Shown: positions 22,501-60,078 of the stretch, piece after piece
How the letters are laid out: each line of letters starts with the position of its first letter
Position numbering within the stretch: position 1 is the first letter of the stretch
Assembly (NCBI GenBank): GCA_914767715.1
Contig: OU612067.1
Coordinates: 22,358,162 to 22,422,161 of the forward strand
DNA from: Membranipora membranacea
Lineage: Eukaryota > Bryozoa > Gymnolaemata > Cheilostomatida > Membraniporidae
Reading direction: 5' to 3'
DNA: 64,000 nt
Position numbers and translations under genes: made by a program
Notes under the pieces: model-generated
Told to the model about the DNA's origin: nothing
Database searches by the model: none
The model's input: only the letters and a program-made list of their open reading frames with translations

Positions 22501-25500
22501 ACAGCGAATCCTTACCTTCCAATGCCTCTTTTCGTTTCTCCTCCTCTTCTAAAGCTTGCATTTCAGCCATCTTCTGTTTATACGCTGATGTCACAAATTT
22601 CTCTTTGTCTTCAAATTCATCACCCTCCGCTTCACGTTCCTGTGAGAGAAAATATTGAAATAAATATATATAGTGTGGGACTGTCAAGGTTCTTATTTTA
22701 TCAGTCTGATGTTGATAATGGCGTCATGTCATAGGCAGCTTCATCATAACAATTTGACAGAAAGCTACCTCCTCAGTAGACTATATTCCAATGAGTAAAT
22801 TTCCCTGAAAATATCATCGTAATCTTGACTGGGCATGTAGTTCACTGATAGACTAGGCTATCTTTACCACATAGGAGATGTAGTAACGCTGAGTATCCTT
22901 CATGGGTGACTTTGATTTGCACATGTGCAAGAACAATGAGTATCGTTGGGGTTCTGATAGCAATATTGGTCAGGAAGATTGAGACACCCCCATGTATGAA
23001 TTGGTAATCAAAATTAGCAAATAGTGACAGCAGACGACGCCATTTCTACATGTATTGGAAAGAGCAGCCACCAGAGAGGGTGGCTAATCGAATGGCTTTG
23101 GAATTACGAGACTCAATTTTGCAGTGATCAGCTCATGCTTCAGAGCTGCGCATGCGCAGAATGTGAAAAAAAGTAGCGGGCATGTTAATCATTTTTTGTT
23201 AGCAGCTTTTCAGCTGAATACACTTGGTTGTGTCATTGAGCTACACAATTTTTTACATACAACATATGTGGTAGGGTGCTCGACGGCACTGAGTAGTACT
23301 CAAAATTTAATTATAACCACAACATCAAGACCAGCACTGTTAGTGGCATAACAACACGACAAGAGTTCAAAAACCCTAAACTAGGACATCCGTCTGTAGA
23401 ACACAGGTTGTGAATCTACAAGAATAATCTGATTTTCTGAATAGGGAGACCCGTAATGCTCAGTAACTTGAAAAAAAGCAGACAGCTATGGACATTGACC
23501 TTCATATAAACAGGAGTTATAAAGTATGAGATAATCTTGAACACCTTCTGTACTTGCTGATAAGTAGGGCTTCCACTGTTATAGTGCTGGGATAGCGTTA
23601 ATATTATCAAACATAGAGAGTGGTTTGAAACAGACTTACAGATAAGGATACCTACAGCATAGACCCTAATTATATTATATAATCATTCAGTCATTATGTG
23701 CCAGCCTCATACCTTTTGTACTTTCTTCTCTGATCTTCTTTCATGCTCCTTCTGTCTCTTTTCAGCTGCCTTCATCAGCCCTCCAATGTATCTTGACTGT
23801 CAATATAAGCATAAGTCATATTCAATTATAGCTGCACGCCTTAATTGTGCTGCGTTGACTTTTCTCGGAAATCATAGCAATGTGACTCTTCGTGTACGAT
23901 CAATGAAATCTTACTTGATTCCAAGAGCTGACATATTGCTAGAGTGTATGGATCAATTTGGAAAATTGCTTTTTCTATATGCATCACTGCAAGGTGCTTG
24001 GAGTTTCCTGGTCACTATATACGAAAAATCAGATGCTATTTAGGAGTTATTCTCTCTTTGACATGAAAGTTCAGAGAGTTGACAACTCCATAGAGCAAAT
24101 AAAATATAGAGCAGTTGTGTCCAAACTTCAGCCCCTTGTATGAAGTGTTAAGTCAGGTTGTGATTTTTATTCAAAATCTTGAGTTCATCATGATATCTGA
24201 TCAAGAAGAAAGAGTGATTAGTTTATTTTGATATTTCTTTGGTTCAACTCCCTCATTTGTTCAACTATAATTGTCATTATCTCTTGGTAGAAGATGTCGG
24301 GCTATAAGTAGAGGGTTACATCATTCAAATGTTTAGGCATCCTTGAGTAGCGTGATGCGCCTACACTGTCTACATGGCACATACATACTGTGATTTCAGG
24401 ATGGCCAACTATCTTGAATGTTGCCCAGAACCTAGAGTCTGGCCACATTGTATTTCAGGACAAGAAGACAGTTTCATTTCCTATGATTTTTTTTCAACAG
24501 GTTTCGGATACCTACCTTCTTTTCCACGGAATCTTTAGAATGGTTGAGTTTTTGTTTGTATTGTTCCTTTTCTGCGTTCTTCATGTCATCGTACAATTCA
24601 TCGTAACAATAGACATTTGGGTCATCAGCCAGCGCTTTATCAATCTCCATTTGTGTCTAAATGAAGAGAAATTATGTCATTATCTAATGCTGTCATTAAA
24701 AATAAGTTGTCTTATGATTGCAATGTCACCGAATTTCGTTAAGCTTATATGCTGATCTTATTATCACAGCAAACATTGAAGCAAGGGGTCGTTTAGTATG
24801 ACTCATTAATGTGATTGTGTAAGAATCTGGTTTCTCAGTCTAATTTAGGGTACTGCCCTAGACTCATTAACAGCCTTTGACCCAGTAAATCAACCAGTTG
24901 ATTCACCATGTTGGGGTCCAATAAAATTTACCAGAGATGGTATCTGAGAGTTTGCTGCAGACATGAACAAGACGTGCCTCAAGTCTCTCACCAAATTCGC
25001 ACACTGATTGGCTAAATGAATGACTAAAAAAGCAAGAGATTTGAGCCAAGTGAATGTGAGTAGTTTGTCAGAAAAGGCCTCTTGCTCATTCTCATTCGAA
25101 AACTTGCTGGTCATTATATTTGATTGTGAAGATATTTTCTTACTGTAGGGAAACTGATGATCATCTTTATTATACCTGTCTTTTGGTTTGATTTTTCTGT
25201 GAGGTGAGATTAATTTCTTTGTTGACAGCCGCCATCCCATCCTACATAAGACAAGATAACTGGTTGTGGTAATATACAAATACGACAAAGCTGAGGGGCG
25301 AGCGGGGTGGAGTCTCAGTGACTCTTAAAACAGATAGAAGATTGATTAGGCCTATCTCTCCACATGACCTACATTTTAAATTGGAAACTGAGATCAGAAC
25401 ATCAAAATTTCAAATAGGTTTTTACAATTTTTTAAGAGGCATGTGTTGTATCAGTTTCAATACTTCGAAATCCTGCAGCACATTTAGACATAAAAATAAT

Positions 25501-25845
25501 CATTATCAAGTCTAGGGTCGTCTGTCGCCTTTACTCTGTACAGTCTTATATTAAAAATAATGGGGGGGGGGGGTCAAGTCGAGTAGGATGAGATGAGCTT
25601 TACCTCTTCACTATCACTGTCGAATATACTGGCTTTCTTGAGGGGAACTGCTGCATCTTTGCTCTTCTTAGGAAGCCTAATAAGACCATATCTACAAAGA
25701 GGGATAGAATAAATATAATAGAATAACAGAATGAATAATATACAAATGCTGCATCCCTAAAGCAATGAAGAGGGAGTTCATTCATTGCCTCAAGAGTCAA
25801 GTCAATAAATTTAATATCACAAACTTACTTGCCTCCCGATTGATC
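19581..25845 (-). CDS. NSRP1: Nuclear speckle splicing regulatory protein 1 (NSRP1/CCDC55)
   Basis: Eleven exons with matching phases: 25829-25845, 25604-25691, 25176-25241, 24516-24656, 23713-23796, 22516-22639, 21891-22062, 21018-21218, 20335-20402 and 19581-19789 (stop TGA at 19581-19583), plus an unfound first exon with the start codon. The ~370-residue product matches the family along its length: YGLIRLPKKS at the N-terminus, the IDKALADDPNVYCYDELYDD block, the coiled-coil EFEDKEKFVTSAYKQKM, DVTKQSDMSGFYRNLYKQT, an RS/RD-rich middle, and the C-terminal MSARERYLARKAAKQ. The human protein, about 560 residues, has a longer RS region. NSRP1 binds pre-mRNA in nuclear speckles and affects alternative splice-site choice. 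It is divergent to the copine gene. Confidence 0.95.
20263..20325. mobile_element. Small GC-rich element (NSRP1 intron)
   Basis: A ~60-bp GC-rich island ending AGTCTGGGGGGATCAGACTA in AT-rich intron. Same family as the elements in the copine introns (43791-43837 and others). It starts next to a G13 tract. Confidence 0.6.
21439..21500. mobile_element. Small GC-rich element, reverse orientation
   Basis: Begins TAGTCTGAGCCCCCCCCAGA, the reverse complement of the family's 3' end, and continues through GC-rich sequence (CCCTCCGGCCCCC). In an NSRP1 intron. Confidence 0.55.
22813..23164. mobile_element. Second copy of the 360-bp dispersed repeat
   Basis: Matches 15015-15374 along its length with many substitutions and small indels, ending GCATGCGCAGAATG. 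It lies in an NSRP1 intron. No clear target duplication remains. Confidence 0.7.
25829..25845 (-). CDS. NSRP1: Probable 17-nt microexon of NSRP1
   Basis: GATCAATCGGGAGGCAA sits between CTCCTAG and gtaagt. It encodes DQSGGK with the last codon completed by the A that opens the next exon, giving DQSGGKYGLIRLPKKS, which fits the family start (MAIPGRQYGLI in human, from memory). An in-frame TAG just upstream means it cannot extend leftwards as one exon from the nearby ATG, so it is either a microexon or follows an unfound first exon. Confidence 0.6.
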
Positions 25846-28090
25846 CTAGGAGCCAGTTCGAGGCATATGGGAACTCAGAACAAAACAGCTAATGTGTTTT
25901 AGCTCCCTGTTTATTATGTAGCACTATCATAATATAATTAAAAATATTATTTGTTATTAGAATATATATTATACTGTTACTCTTTGATGATATGATCAGC
26001 AATCAGCATACATAGGTTGCATATAAACCATTGTATAATGAATAAAAAAAGCATATCAGCTAATATCTCCTCCCTAAAGAGAGAGCTCATTGATCATTTG
26101 AATGAAAAAAGTGTTGAGGAGCTTGCAAATCATGAAACAAATTAGGAAATTTACTTTTTTGAGGGGGCTGCCATCTTTTTGCATTGATAACCAAAGTTCT
26201 ACTTCAAGACTTATCTTCAGTTGCATCATTTACTTAAAAATAGATCAGTAATAGAAAAAGCAATAGTTGAAAAGAAAATACACTGACATCTAACAATTAT
26301 GAACGTGAATTCTTCACATTTATGATCATTAGATGATTGGTTATCATTGCTCTGAATACAACCAAGGAGCACAGCATAAACATTACCAAGGGTTATTATA
26401 TATATATAGGACCCTTGACATTACCAGGTAATGACTAATACTCGTAAAACTACACTATAAACACTGACATCAATTCTTAGGACATGTCACAAGTGTTTTC
26501 AAACTCCTTGCTTGAAACAACCCAGGTGTCAAGAGATTAGTTATCTTCAATTATATATTATCAAAACTAGAGATCAGTTGTGTTATTCATGTACTGTACT
26601 GTAGGAAGGTAAGGCCTGCCTACCCCCCCCCCCCCCCAACATAATAATACATACACAGACAGAGTGAGAGTTGATTACATAACATAATATTAATTAACAA
26701 ACAAGTACAGACTGTCTGTGAGTATGACATGAAATTATGTAACTTAGTGTTGATATTGAACTAAGCAATTGGGTGTCTTACTCATTTAAACTGTGTACAG
26801 TACAGCACAGAAAATATATTTACAGTAAAGTGAGTGTGTTGCTGAATTTGATCAGTGAGAATGATTTGGAGAATAGATAAATATTTAGGTAAATTTATGA
26901 ATTTGGAAAGTAAAACTTGTCTTTCTGTACAATAAATAAGCAGAAGTCTCCTAGTGAGTGTCTAGCTGCCGGCCTACTACTCTACTTTTGACATTCTGGC
27001 CTGGGTTTGTCCTTGCAACGGTCAATGATTGACTGTCACATATACTTTTCCTTACTAGGGATCCTTATCAGAGGTGGGTACTTGAAACAAGGGGGTCCTT
27101 AGGACTTACATGCCTTTACTCTGCCAGAACATTGGTATCAACCTGAAGTGGTTGATACTGGACATTGGCAAAGTTACGGCATGCAAGTCACAGGGGCCCA
27201 TGCTTGAACCATACTTTCATTTCACCTGTTTTACCTATGTAAAGTGTGCTTGTTTACATCTGGTTACTCGTTCTTGTTGGCCAAAGTGTTGACTCTGATC
27301 CACAAGTTGGATGCTATATTGCCACAATCTGGCTGTGCAACAAAATTGTGGGTCTGATGGGGTTCAGCTTTGATGTTTCTTAAATAAAGTTTAAGTTAGT
27401 AATTTGTTGTAGGCCTGACAGTGTGACTTTAAATAATCATTGAAATCACCCTCTTCATTCATGACCCTCACCAACGCTTATCAAACCTCGTGCCATCTAG
27501 ACAGAGTCAGCATCGACACTCTGCTAGGATGACTGACACTTAAATAAAGGGACACAGAAAATACAGCATGAGTAGGCTAACACAGTTTTTTTAACTCCCT
27601 TCTTTTATCAAAGACATTTCAAACACATATCGATTTAAGTTTTTGCTTTATATATAACACTCGCTTTTATCATGATAGCCATGTCAACATGTACCATATG
27701 GAGCGGTAAAAACAGAGTAGATATTTATCTATTGACGTCAAAAATTGCGGCCACATAACTTTCAGTGCACAAGGTATATCGGTACTGCCTCTTCTCCTCA
27801 TGGAGACGAAGCAGTGAAAGGGCTCTCAGTCTACACCACTTAAGTGTAGACTATTTATGAATGATTAGCAGGCGTGAAAATTGATTGTCACTTCAGTTTG
27901 CTTAATGCGGAAGCTATACTTTATGGCAGGTTTTCAGGTGTTCAATACATTCTGCTCACATATATCTATATCATGCTGACTGATTTAGATTACTACAACT
28001 TTGCAAGCACAAGGGGCCATGTCTAATATTTATAAAGTATTCTAATATTGATCATGAGTCTGTCAATGCAGTATTTTTATCATCTTACAG
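25846..28090. promoter_or_regulatory. Head-to-head intergenic region between NSRP1 and copine
   Basis: About 2.2 kb separating the divergent genes; it should hold both promoters and the missing NSRP1 first exon. No CpG island or clear TATA box is obvious to the eye. It carries a poly-C tract at about 26624, a short (TA)n run near 26400, and a palindromic element at 27092-27199. Confidence 0.45.
27092..27199. mobile_element. Palindromic element, related to 54491-54650
   Basis: Arms GGACTTACATGCCTTTACTC and a complement around GGCAAAGTTACGGCATGCAAGTC, centred on TATCAACCTGAAGTGGTTGATA. The core (ACATTGGCAAAGT, GGGGCCC) is shared with the hairpin at 54491-54650, so both belong to one MITE family. 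Confidence 0.65.
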
Positions 28091-28129
28091 ATAGTCAATA
28101 TTACCAAGGAGTAAGAAACTATAACTCCA

Positions 28130-53947
<25,818 letters not shown>

Positions 53948-54239
53948 GTATGAATCTAACATGACTTATTGTCTAATTGGTATGAGCTGACTAGCTGCTT
54001 GGGACAGATACACCTTCTGTTTCATCCCACCCGATCTTGTGTTTTTTTTATTGTATGAGTTGGATATCTGGTTGGTCAACCATCTAGCTGACTGATGTTG
54101 ATATCCCGTCAATAACTCATCACCCGTCGCACTTTGGAAAGAGTTGTTTTAGCTTGCTCGTGTTGCTAACAGTGGCTTTCTGTTAGGGGTTGATAAAGAA
54201 ATGCTGATAACAACGACCCTGGCAAAGTTTATGCACTAT

Positions 54240-54275
54240 GACTAGAATTATCCAATGAACCACCTGAAAAAGTGA
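54240..54275 (+). repeat. Truncated start of a fifth copine unit
   Basis: GACTAGAATTATCCAATGAA and the following CCACCTGAAAAAGTGA match the first 36 bases of units B-D, then homology stops. This marks the broken 3' end of the array. Confidence 0.8.
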
Positions 54276-54346
54276 CATACTATTATTGAGTGTAAATCAT
54301 AGACTTAATAATAATTATTATTAAGTCTATGGTGTAAATATGTCAC
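54272..54346. repeat. Palindrome at the array end
   Basis: A perfect 34-bp palindrome (54298-54331, arms CATAGACTTAATAATAA) inside outer inverted ends GTGACATA (54272) and TATGTCAC (54346). It begins at the exact point where unit homology stops. Confidence 0.8.
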
Positions 54347-54490
54347 GTTGATGTGAAGTGGCCCTCATTTTAAGCTCAACATCATTAATGACTATGACTA
54401 TAATTCTATCCCTCTCTGATTGACTCGGAGTTGTCTGTCTATGGAAGACGAGCAATGACAAATAATTATTTTTATTTTTCCCGAGAAAAA

Positions 54491-54650
54491 ATGTTGGTTG
54501 TGTTCTCACCGAGTGAACTATAACCATGGGCCCCTGGGACTTACATGTCTTTACTTTGCCAATGTCCAGTATCGACCACTGGACATTGGCAAAGTAAAGA
54601 CATTAAGCCCATGGTTATAGTTCACTCGGTGAGATCACAACCAACATAGG
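54491..54650. mobile_element. ~155-bp hairpin MITE
   Basis: Left arm starts TGTTGGTTGTG and right arm ends CACAACCAACA. Arms include GTGAACTATAACCATGGGC and ACTTTGCCAATGTCCAGT with near-perfect complements, and the loop is only ATCGACC. Related to 27092-27199. Confidence 0.85.
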
Positions 54651-55577
54651 CTGTCAACAATGAAGGGAGTTCTTTGCTGTCAATATTTATTTATTAAGCC
54701 TGAGCAGGATAAGCCAAGAAGATGAGGAGCTGGGAGTTCTATGGAATATGCAAACCAAATTTGAGTATGATACTATATGGCTATCTATATGTGCTTGAAA
54801 GTAATGATCTGATCTGACGATTGCGATGAACTCCTTAATAATGTAAGTACATGGGAGGTGCAAGTCACCAATCCTCATGTGGACATCAAAAAATCCATTA
54901 TGTGATGTTAGTAGTCAGTAATAATTGTAACTACAGTAAATGCACCGGACTTAGTCACATACATGTGACCAACCTTGGTGTTTTGTATTGGCCATATCAA
55001 GGATTAACCTGTTACTCCTTAGTCATATGTATGTGACTACACACATAGATTACATGATGATGATGATCAGAGTGAGTCACTGGAGCGATGATAATATTCA
55101 ATATTGTGATTGACAATGATATTTATCCGGACTGTTGCAGAGGGTCACCTCCTTCGGAGCATAACTATATGTATTCTTATTTTGGTGGTGATGTGTCACT
55201 GCCACTGTCTGATTTCTTTCTTTGTAACCAAACGGCACCTTTTTCTCATCTAACCTACAAATTTAACCTACAAATCTACCTACGTTGAGATATTGACAAC
55301 CTACATTACCAGACATCATCACTCTAATCTGCTTATCATCTGCCTCATGCTCTCCCCGAAAAGCGCGTCAGAGTATCCTAAACTTAGTTTAGAGTACCCT
55401 GAAGCCATCAGCATGCGCCCCAACCATTAGCTACTCTGGCTGGCTAACCAACATGAACTTGATCAGCTTACATCATGATCTCGATTATCAACAGCTAATT
55501 GCTTGATCGTAACCAAACTTTGCGTGAAACACAAGCATAAAAATTTAATAGACAGTTTTGTTATGTGAATCTTTCAG

Positions 55578-55704
55578 GTGGAACTTAGGACTTGTAAAGA
55601 TGGTAATGGTAATGACTGCCGGCGTTTCCAGTCAACAGATGACATCTCTCAATACTATCATTGCCTCCATGAGGCCGCTGCTCTCTCATCAGCAGCAGAC
55701 AATG
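55578..55704 (+). CDS. Candidate exon of unknown gene
   Basis: Acceptor CTTTCAG and donor AATG|gtaaca bound 127 nt open in two frames; the more protein-like reads VELRTCKDGNGNDCRRFQST, with Cys-rich composition. No homologue recognised. It could be chance. Confidence 0.25.
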
Positions 55705-58700
55705 GTAACAGGTTGTTTTACTTATTTAGTTTTCATGATTGTTATGATACAAATTTGCAAAGCATGTATAGGTGTAGGCTTGATGTCATCATGGATTGGA
55801 TTGATACGAAAATCCAACAAATCAAACATTTATCTGTAAAGTGACCTCAGAGTGAATACAAGGAGTAAGTGAAATCTATCCTGTTAGCTGGTCAATCACT
55901 TTTCCTGTCACTGCTACTAAATGAGTTGTATCATTGCTCTTATGTAAGCATATTCTCATTATCCCCCCCCCCCCCCCCGAAAGGGGCAATGAATTGCAAA
56001 TAAAGTGAATATTATATATTTGACAGCTCTTATTTTCACACATATGTGTCTCACAGCTGAAGACTGGATTAGATTTTATTTATAACAAGCGAAATGATTA
56101 TAAAAACATGAAAACTGTTGAAGAGGCTGAATATGATGCAGATTTATTACATGAAAAGCGACACCCCACTCCCCCAACATGACAATCTCGATAAGAGCTT
56201 TAGTCTGCTTATACTCTGTATGAGACATTTAAGAACATCTCACCCACCAGAATCAGACTATGTACAGTCCAACACACATTGTCAAGACCCCAATAAGAGG
56301 CACATGGTGTCTGAATCTCCCTGCTTAGTTCATTGTTTAGTTCTTTGTTCTTATCTCAATTATCTTTCTTTGAAAAAATACATCCGCGTATGTCAACAGT
56401 CTAATCAATCAACTTTTCCTGTGTTTTTTTATCATCGTATTTCTTGAATACCTCCCTACGCTCATTTAGCTGTGTGTAATCTAATATCAATTAGTTTTCT
56501 TTCAACAGAAATCTGCTAAAATAACTGAAACAACAGCAAGGAGAAACCCTTCCATCCATGCAAGCTCATACCCTGCTGCCTCTTGTCCAGCAGCACCAAT
56601 AAACACCAAACAGGAACAGAAAGCAACCAGAGAATTAATCAGCTGAAGAAAGAGAACTCCTAACAAATTTCCACAGCAGCAATCAATGTTTGCAGAGGGT
56701 AAGGATACTGAACTGATAATATTATATGGGAGACTAATTTGTGGGCTCAAACTTTGCTTGGGTCACTGGAATTGAAATTCCATTTTCATTACCCTAACCG
56801 AACCAGTGTTGGGTTAGGTCAGGGTTTCAATTATGGAATGACATTTCCAGCAACCCAAGCAAACTATGCATTGAGCACTCAAACTAATGTGTACTGTATA
56901 CTCTCTGAAGCCTTATCATAATTCTTACGTTTCGATGTATTATTATCAGGGTACAATGTGGTGTGTATGTGGTGAATCAGTTCGACAGTGTTCATTCAAG
57001 GTTTCAAAAAGTATGATATACACTTATTTGAAGCATATTATACTGTTCTTTGAACCTGGAGCAAACAGGCCCACAAAAACAGCTGGAGAACAAGTTAATC
57101 AAAAGGTTTGAGCATGATAAAGCAGGTTAGTAATAGTATGATGGATGTGCAATGATCGCGTATTGAAGCATCATTTTAAAATAAAAACAATTCTTAGCCC
57201 TGACATAACCATGCTATAACCATACAACTCCTGTTTTTACACTATTCAGTCATTTCATTAGGACTTGGCAAAAAATCAAAACTTGGGAATTTGTCTTTGG
57301 TACTAGTACTACCCCTTTATCATTTACAGATAAAATCTTGGGGACTGGGGCCTTCAGGTAATCTCTAAACACATAGCTAATCATAGAGATACTTACGTTT
57401 GTTTGCGATATTAATTAATTATATTAGCAAACTCAATCAGGGTGCTTGGTCACTGGGTGCAGGCCCCAGAGAACTGAGAACAAGGTTCATTGCGTAAGGC
57501 AGCCCTCGCACCCTGTATTGATATGCCAAATCCTGCATATGGTCCCAAGATTGTCATTCTGTGAGAGTGCCATGAAATGGGGACAGACTTGGGTTTTTTT
57601 TGTGAGAAGAGTAATGTATTGGGATTATTTTTCCACATTTTATTTTGAAAAATGACCACTGTGTGGAAGTTAACCTGATGTTGAACAGTGATGGTGAACT
57701 GAGGGTAATTCATCAATAGCTTGTAAATAGACTTGTATTTTCCTGTACTGTAACAATGTTTGTATGTGGCTCCATTTCAAAAAGTTCACAAATCAACAAC
57801 CAGATTTATGAAACCTAAATTTGTTACAGTTAGAAAACACAGCAAGAACTCAATACTGTACTGTACTTATCTAAAGCAACGTCAAGCTTGGAGTTTCTGT
57901 GTCTGAAATTTGCCATTGTTCAGCCATGATTTCATGAGTTTTATCATGTTACATGTATTTATTGTTTCAGGCAGCACGGAAAAAGACATTGGAATGTGAT
58001 TGCTGGTGATTGCGGTCCCTAAAGAATGTTACCTGCACCTTTGCATTTTCACTAACAGGCCTTGTCCATGAAGGGTGCATCTATTTTCTGAGCATATGTC
58101 ACACTCTGCCAATGTATGTTTTGGATAAAATAAGTTTTAAAAAAAACAATTATTGGATGGCACTGCAATAAAATTTATATACAGAAGTTCATCAATATTG
58201 GTTCCTTGTCTTCTATTTATGGCCATGTTTGTGGGTAGTAATTATACAAGGCCTTCAGTATAAGGCATACAATCTGACTACAATGATGTATATCGATCAA
58301 TTGTTTTTGTCAGGTTTTCACGACTTATGTACGACTACTCATTCAAGTTCCACCTTAAGTTTTACTACCTGAAGACATGACAATGGGTCCCTCTCACTCC
58401 TTGGATGCACTACCAAGTAGCAAATGGCGCTTTAACTTAACTTAATCTCTTTCGATTGAAATGGGGATGTAGCGGTATATCCCATGTCTCTGCTAATAGT
58501 TGCATGACTAGAGCCTTGAAGAAAAATCTTGTTTTGGCTTTGGATCTCTCATGTTTTTTACTATTTTGAAGACTGAGTATTATGTATTATATTTAGCAAA
58601 AGGTCTCTGTCTGTGCATGTTTTTGCTTCCATTGGCAGTTGGAGACCTCCATTCCTGTAAATTGTAAATAGTGTCCTGCTATATTTGAATCAAGCACCCT

Positions 58701-59194
58701 ATTCAGTTTGGTAACAGCTGCAGAATAATACACTCTTGTTGAACTGTACATGGATTGGATTTTCCAAAAAAAGGGGAGATATGATGGCATCAGATCAGAA
58801 AAAAGGGTATGATACACCATTCCATTGGTCCAGACAAGGGTTGCTATATATATGACCAAGCCAAAGGACTGAAATTGACTAATTCCTTGCTGTCACTGCT
58901 GAGGTGTGTACTACTCATCAAAAGTCATTGGATTGCACCTGTCAGTGTCCAGTTTAAAATCTTGAAGGCTGTTATGCGGTTGATTTAAATGTCTGCATGA
59001 CAAAAGCAAGATGTAATCTGAGAACAACAAAAAGATAAGTTACATATTACGCTTCACATTTAAGCCACACCCACAGCAATTACATTATTCCGATTGAGTA
59101 ATACTCATATGACAGTCTATGAATTAGAGTTGTCCCCTCGTTGTGTGTAGACGAGGTGAGACATGTGAATTATTTTACCTGCAGGTATACAAAA

Positions 59195-59355
59195 TTTCAT
59201 AGGAGAGGTATATACCCGAGGGTGCTGGGGGCTGGAACAATCAACAAAGAAAGCGCCCCCAGTGGGACTAGAACCCACAACTCCTGCGGCACTAATCGCC
59301 TGGCAGTGAATAGCAAGCGCGCTAACCGATTGCGCCAACTCACCATCCCCAAAAA
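59195..59355 (-). mobile_element. tRNA-derived SINE, copy 1
   Basis: Minus strand has TGGCGCAATCGGTTAGCGCG (A box) and, about 45 bases on, GGTTCTAGTCC (B box). A body follows with TTGTTCCAGCCCCCAGCACC. The anticodon-loop part is not paired, so this is a SINE head, not a tRNA gene. Confidence 0.75.
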
Positions 59356-59596
59356 AGAATGGGTCGATGGCGCTAATTAGATAGCCCGCTATTCACTACT
59401 CGGAGTTGTGTTCTCCCATCCCACAGCACATTCCAATCCACCATTGCCACCCTATGAAACACAGCGTAAGTGTTAGGGTTATTGGCCTTACATGGCCCAT
59501 TGCTGGGACCCCTTGTAGTAGGTTTAGCTGTCTTTCCAGCTTGTCAGCATGTCTTTCCATGCTGTCACATGTCTTTCCATGAGTCAGTCAGTAGAC

Positions 59597-59705
59597 AAGT
59601 ACACAGGAGAGGTATACACCCGAGGGTGCTGGGGGCTGGAACAATCAACAATGAAAGCTCCCCCAGTGGGACTAGAACCCACAACTCCTGCGTCATAGTC
59701 ATAGT
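59597..59705 (-). mobile_element. tRNA-derived SINE, copy 2 (A box missing)
   Basis: Repeats the body and B box of 59195-59355 (GAGGGTGCTGGGGGCTGGAA, GGGACTAGAACCCACAACTC on the plus strand) but breaks off before the A box, so it is a truncated copy. Confidence 0.7.
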
Positions 59706-60078
59706 CCGGGCAAATACCGAAGGCGATGACACAGAAATTGTTTTCCTGTGTAGAAAATAAAAAATTCTTTATGCCATCGTTCGCCAAAACATCAAAATCT
59801 GAGGTTTTTAAAATTTTATAAAAAGGTCAAGTTTGTGACATTCCTGTACCAACTCATCATTTTAAAGCCCTCTTGTTTTGATTGGCTGCCATGTGTTGCT
59901 TACATTACAACCAATTCCTGAGAGCAGCTTGGCGCAGTCATCGCATCACCAAATTTTTTGCTGTACATTCTTGAAAAGTGATAATAAGAACTTCTGCCAT
60001 CGAAGAAATTAAAAACTAAGCTTTTATATTAAACAGAATCGCACCTGAATGTTGGACTTTATTCTGGATGGAGTTTAC

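Larger units (their letters stand above)
54651..60078. other. Region downstream of the array, no clear gene
   Basis: Searched for copine exons following exon 10 (expected DKLFPALGFG and later vWA motifs) on the plus strand and found none. Exon-like islands on the plus strand at 55578-55704, 56055-56170, 56509-56646 and 57971-58013 have acceptor-like ends but no family resemblance. Two SINE copies lie at 59.2 and 59.6 kb. A poly-C tract is at 55963. The last exon(s) of the aldo-keto reductase should be here on the minus strand but were not found. Confidence 0.5.

Noticed and set aside
23696-24143. Plus-strand frames in the NSRP1 region
   Set aside because: They overlap the antisense NSRP1 exon 23713-23796 and intron and have no family match.
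55578-58013. Exon-like islands as the missing copine 3' exons
   Set aside because: None encodes vWA/copine sequence such as GFGA, YGPTN or LTDG, and the phase does not match exon 10 with a family-like product.
59250-59350. Possible tRNA gene
   Set aside because: A and B boxes are present but no cloverleaf or acceptor stem forms; it is a SINE head. The same holds for 18162-18240 and 4512-4580.
59117-59380. Open frames reading GTRTHNSCG and VVGSSPTGGAF on opposite strands
   Set aside because: These are translations of the tRNA-derived SINE (B box and body), a common artefact; no coding evidence.
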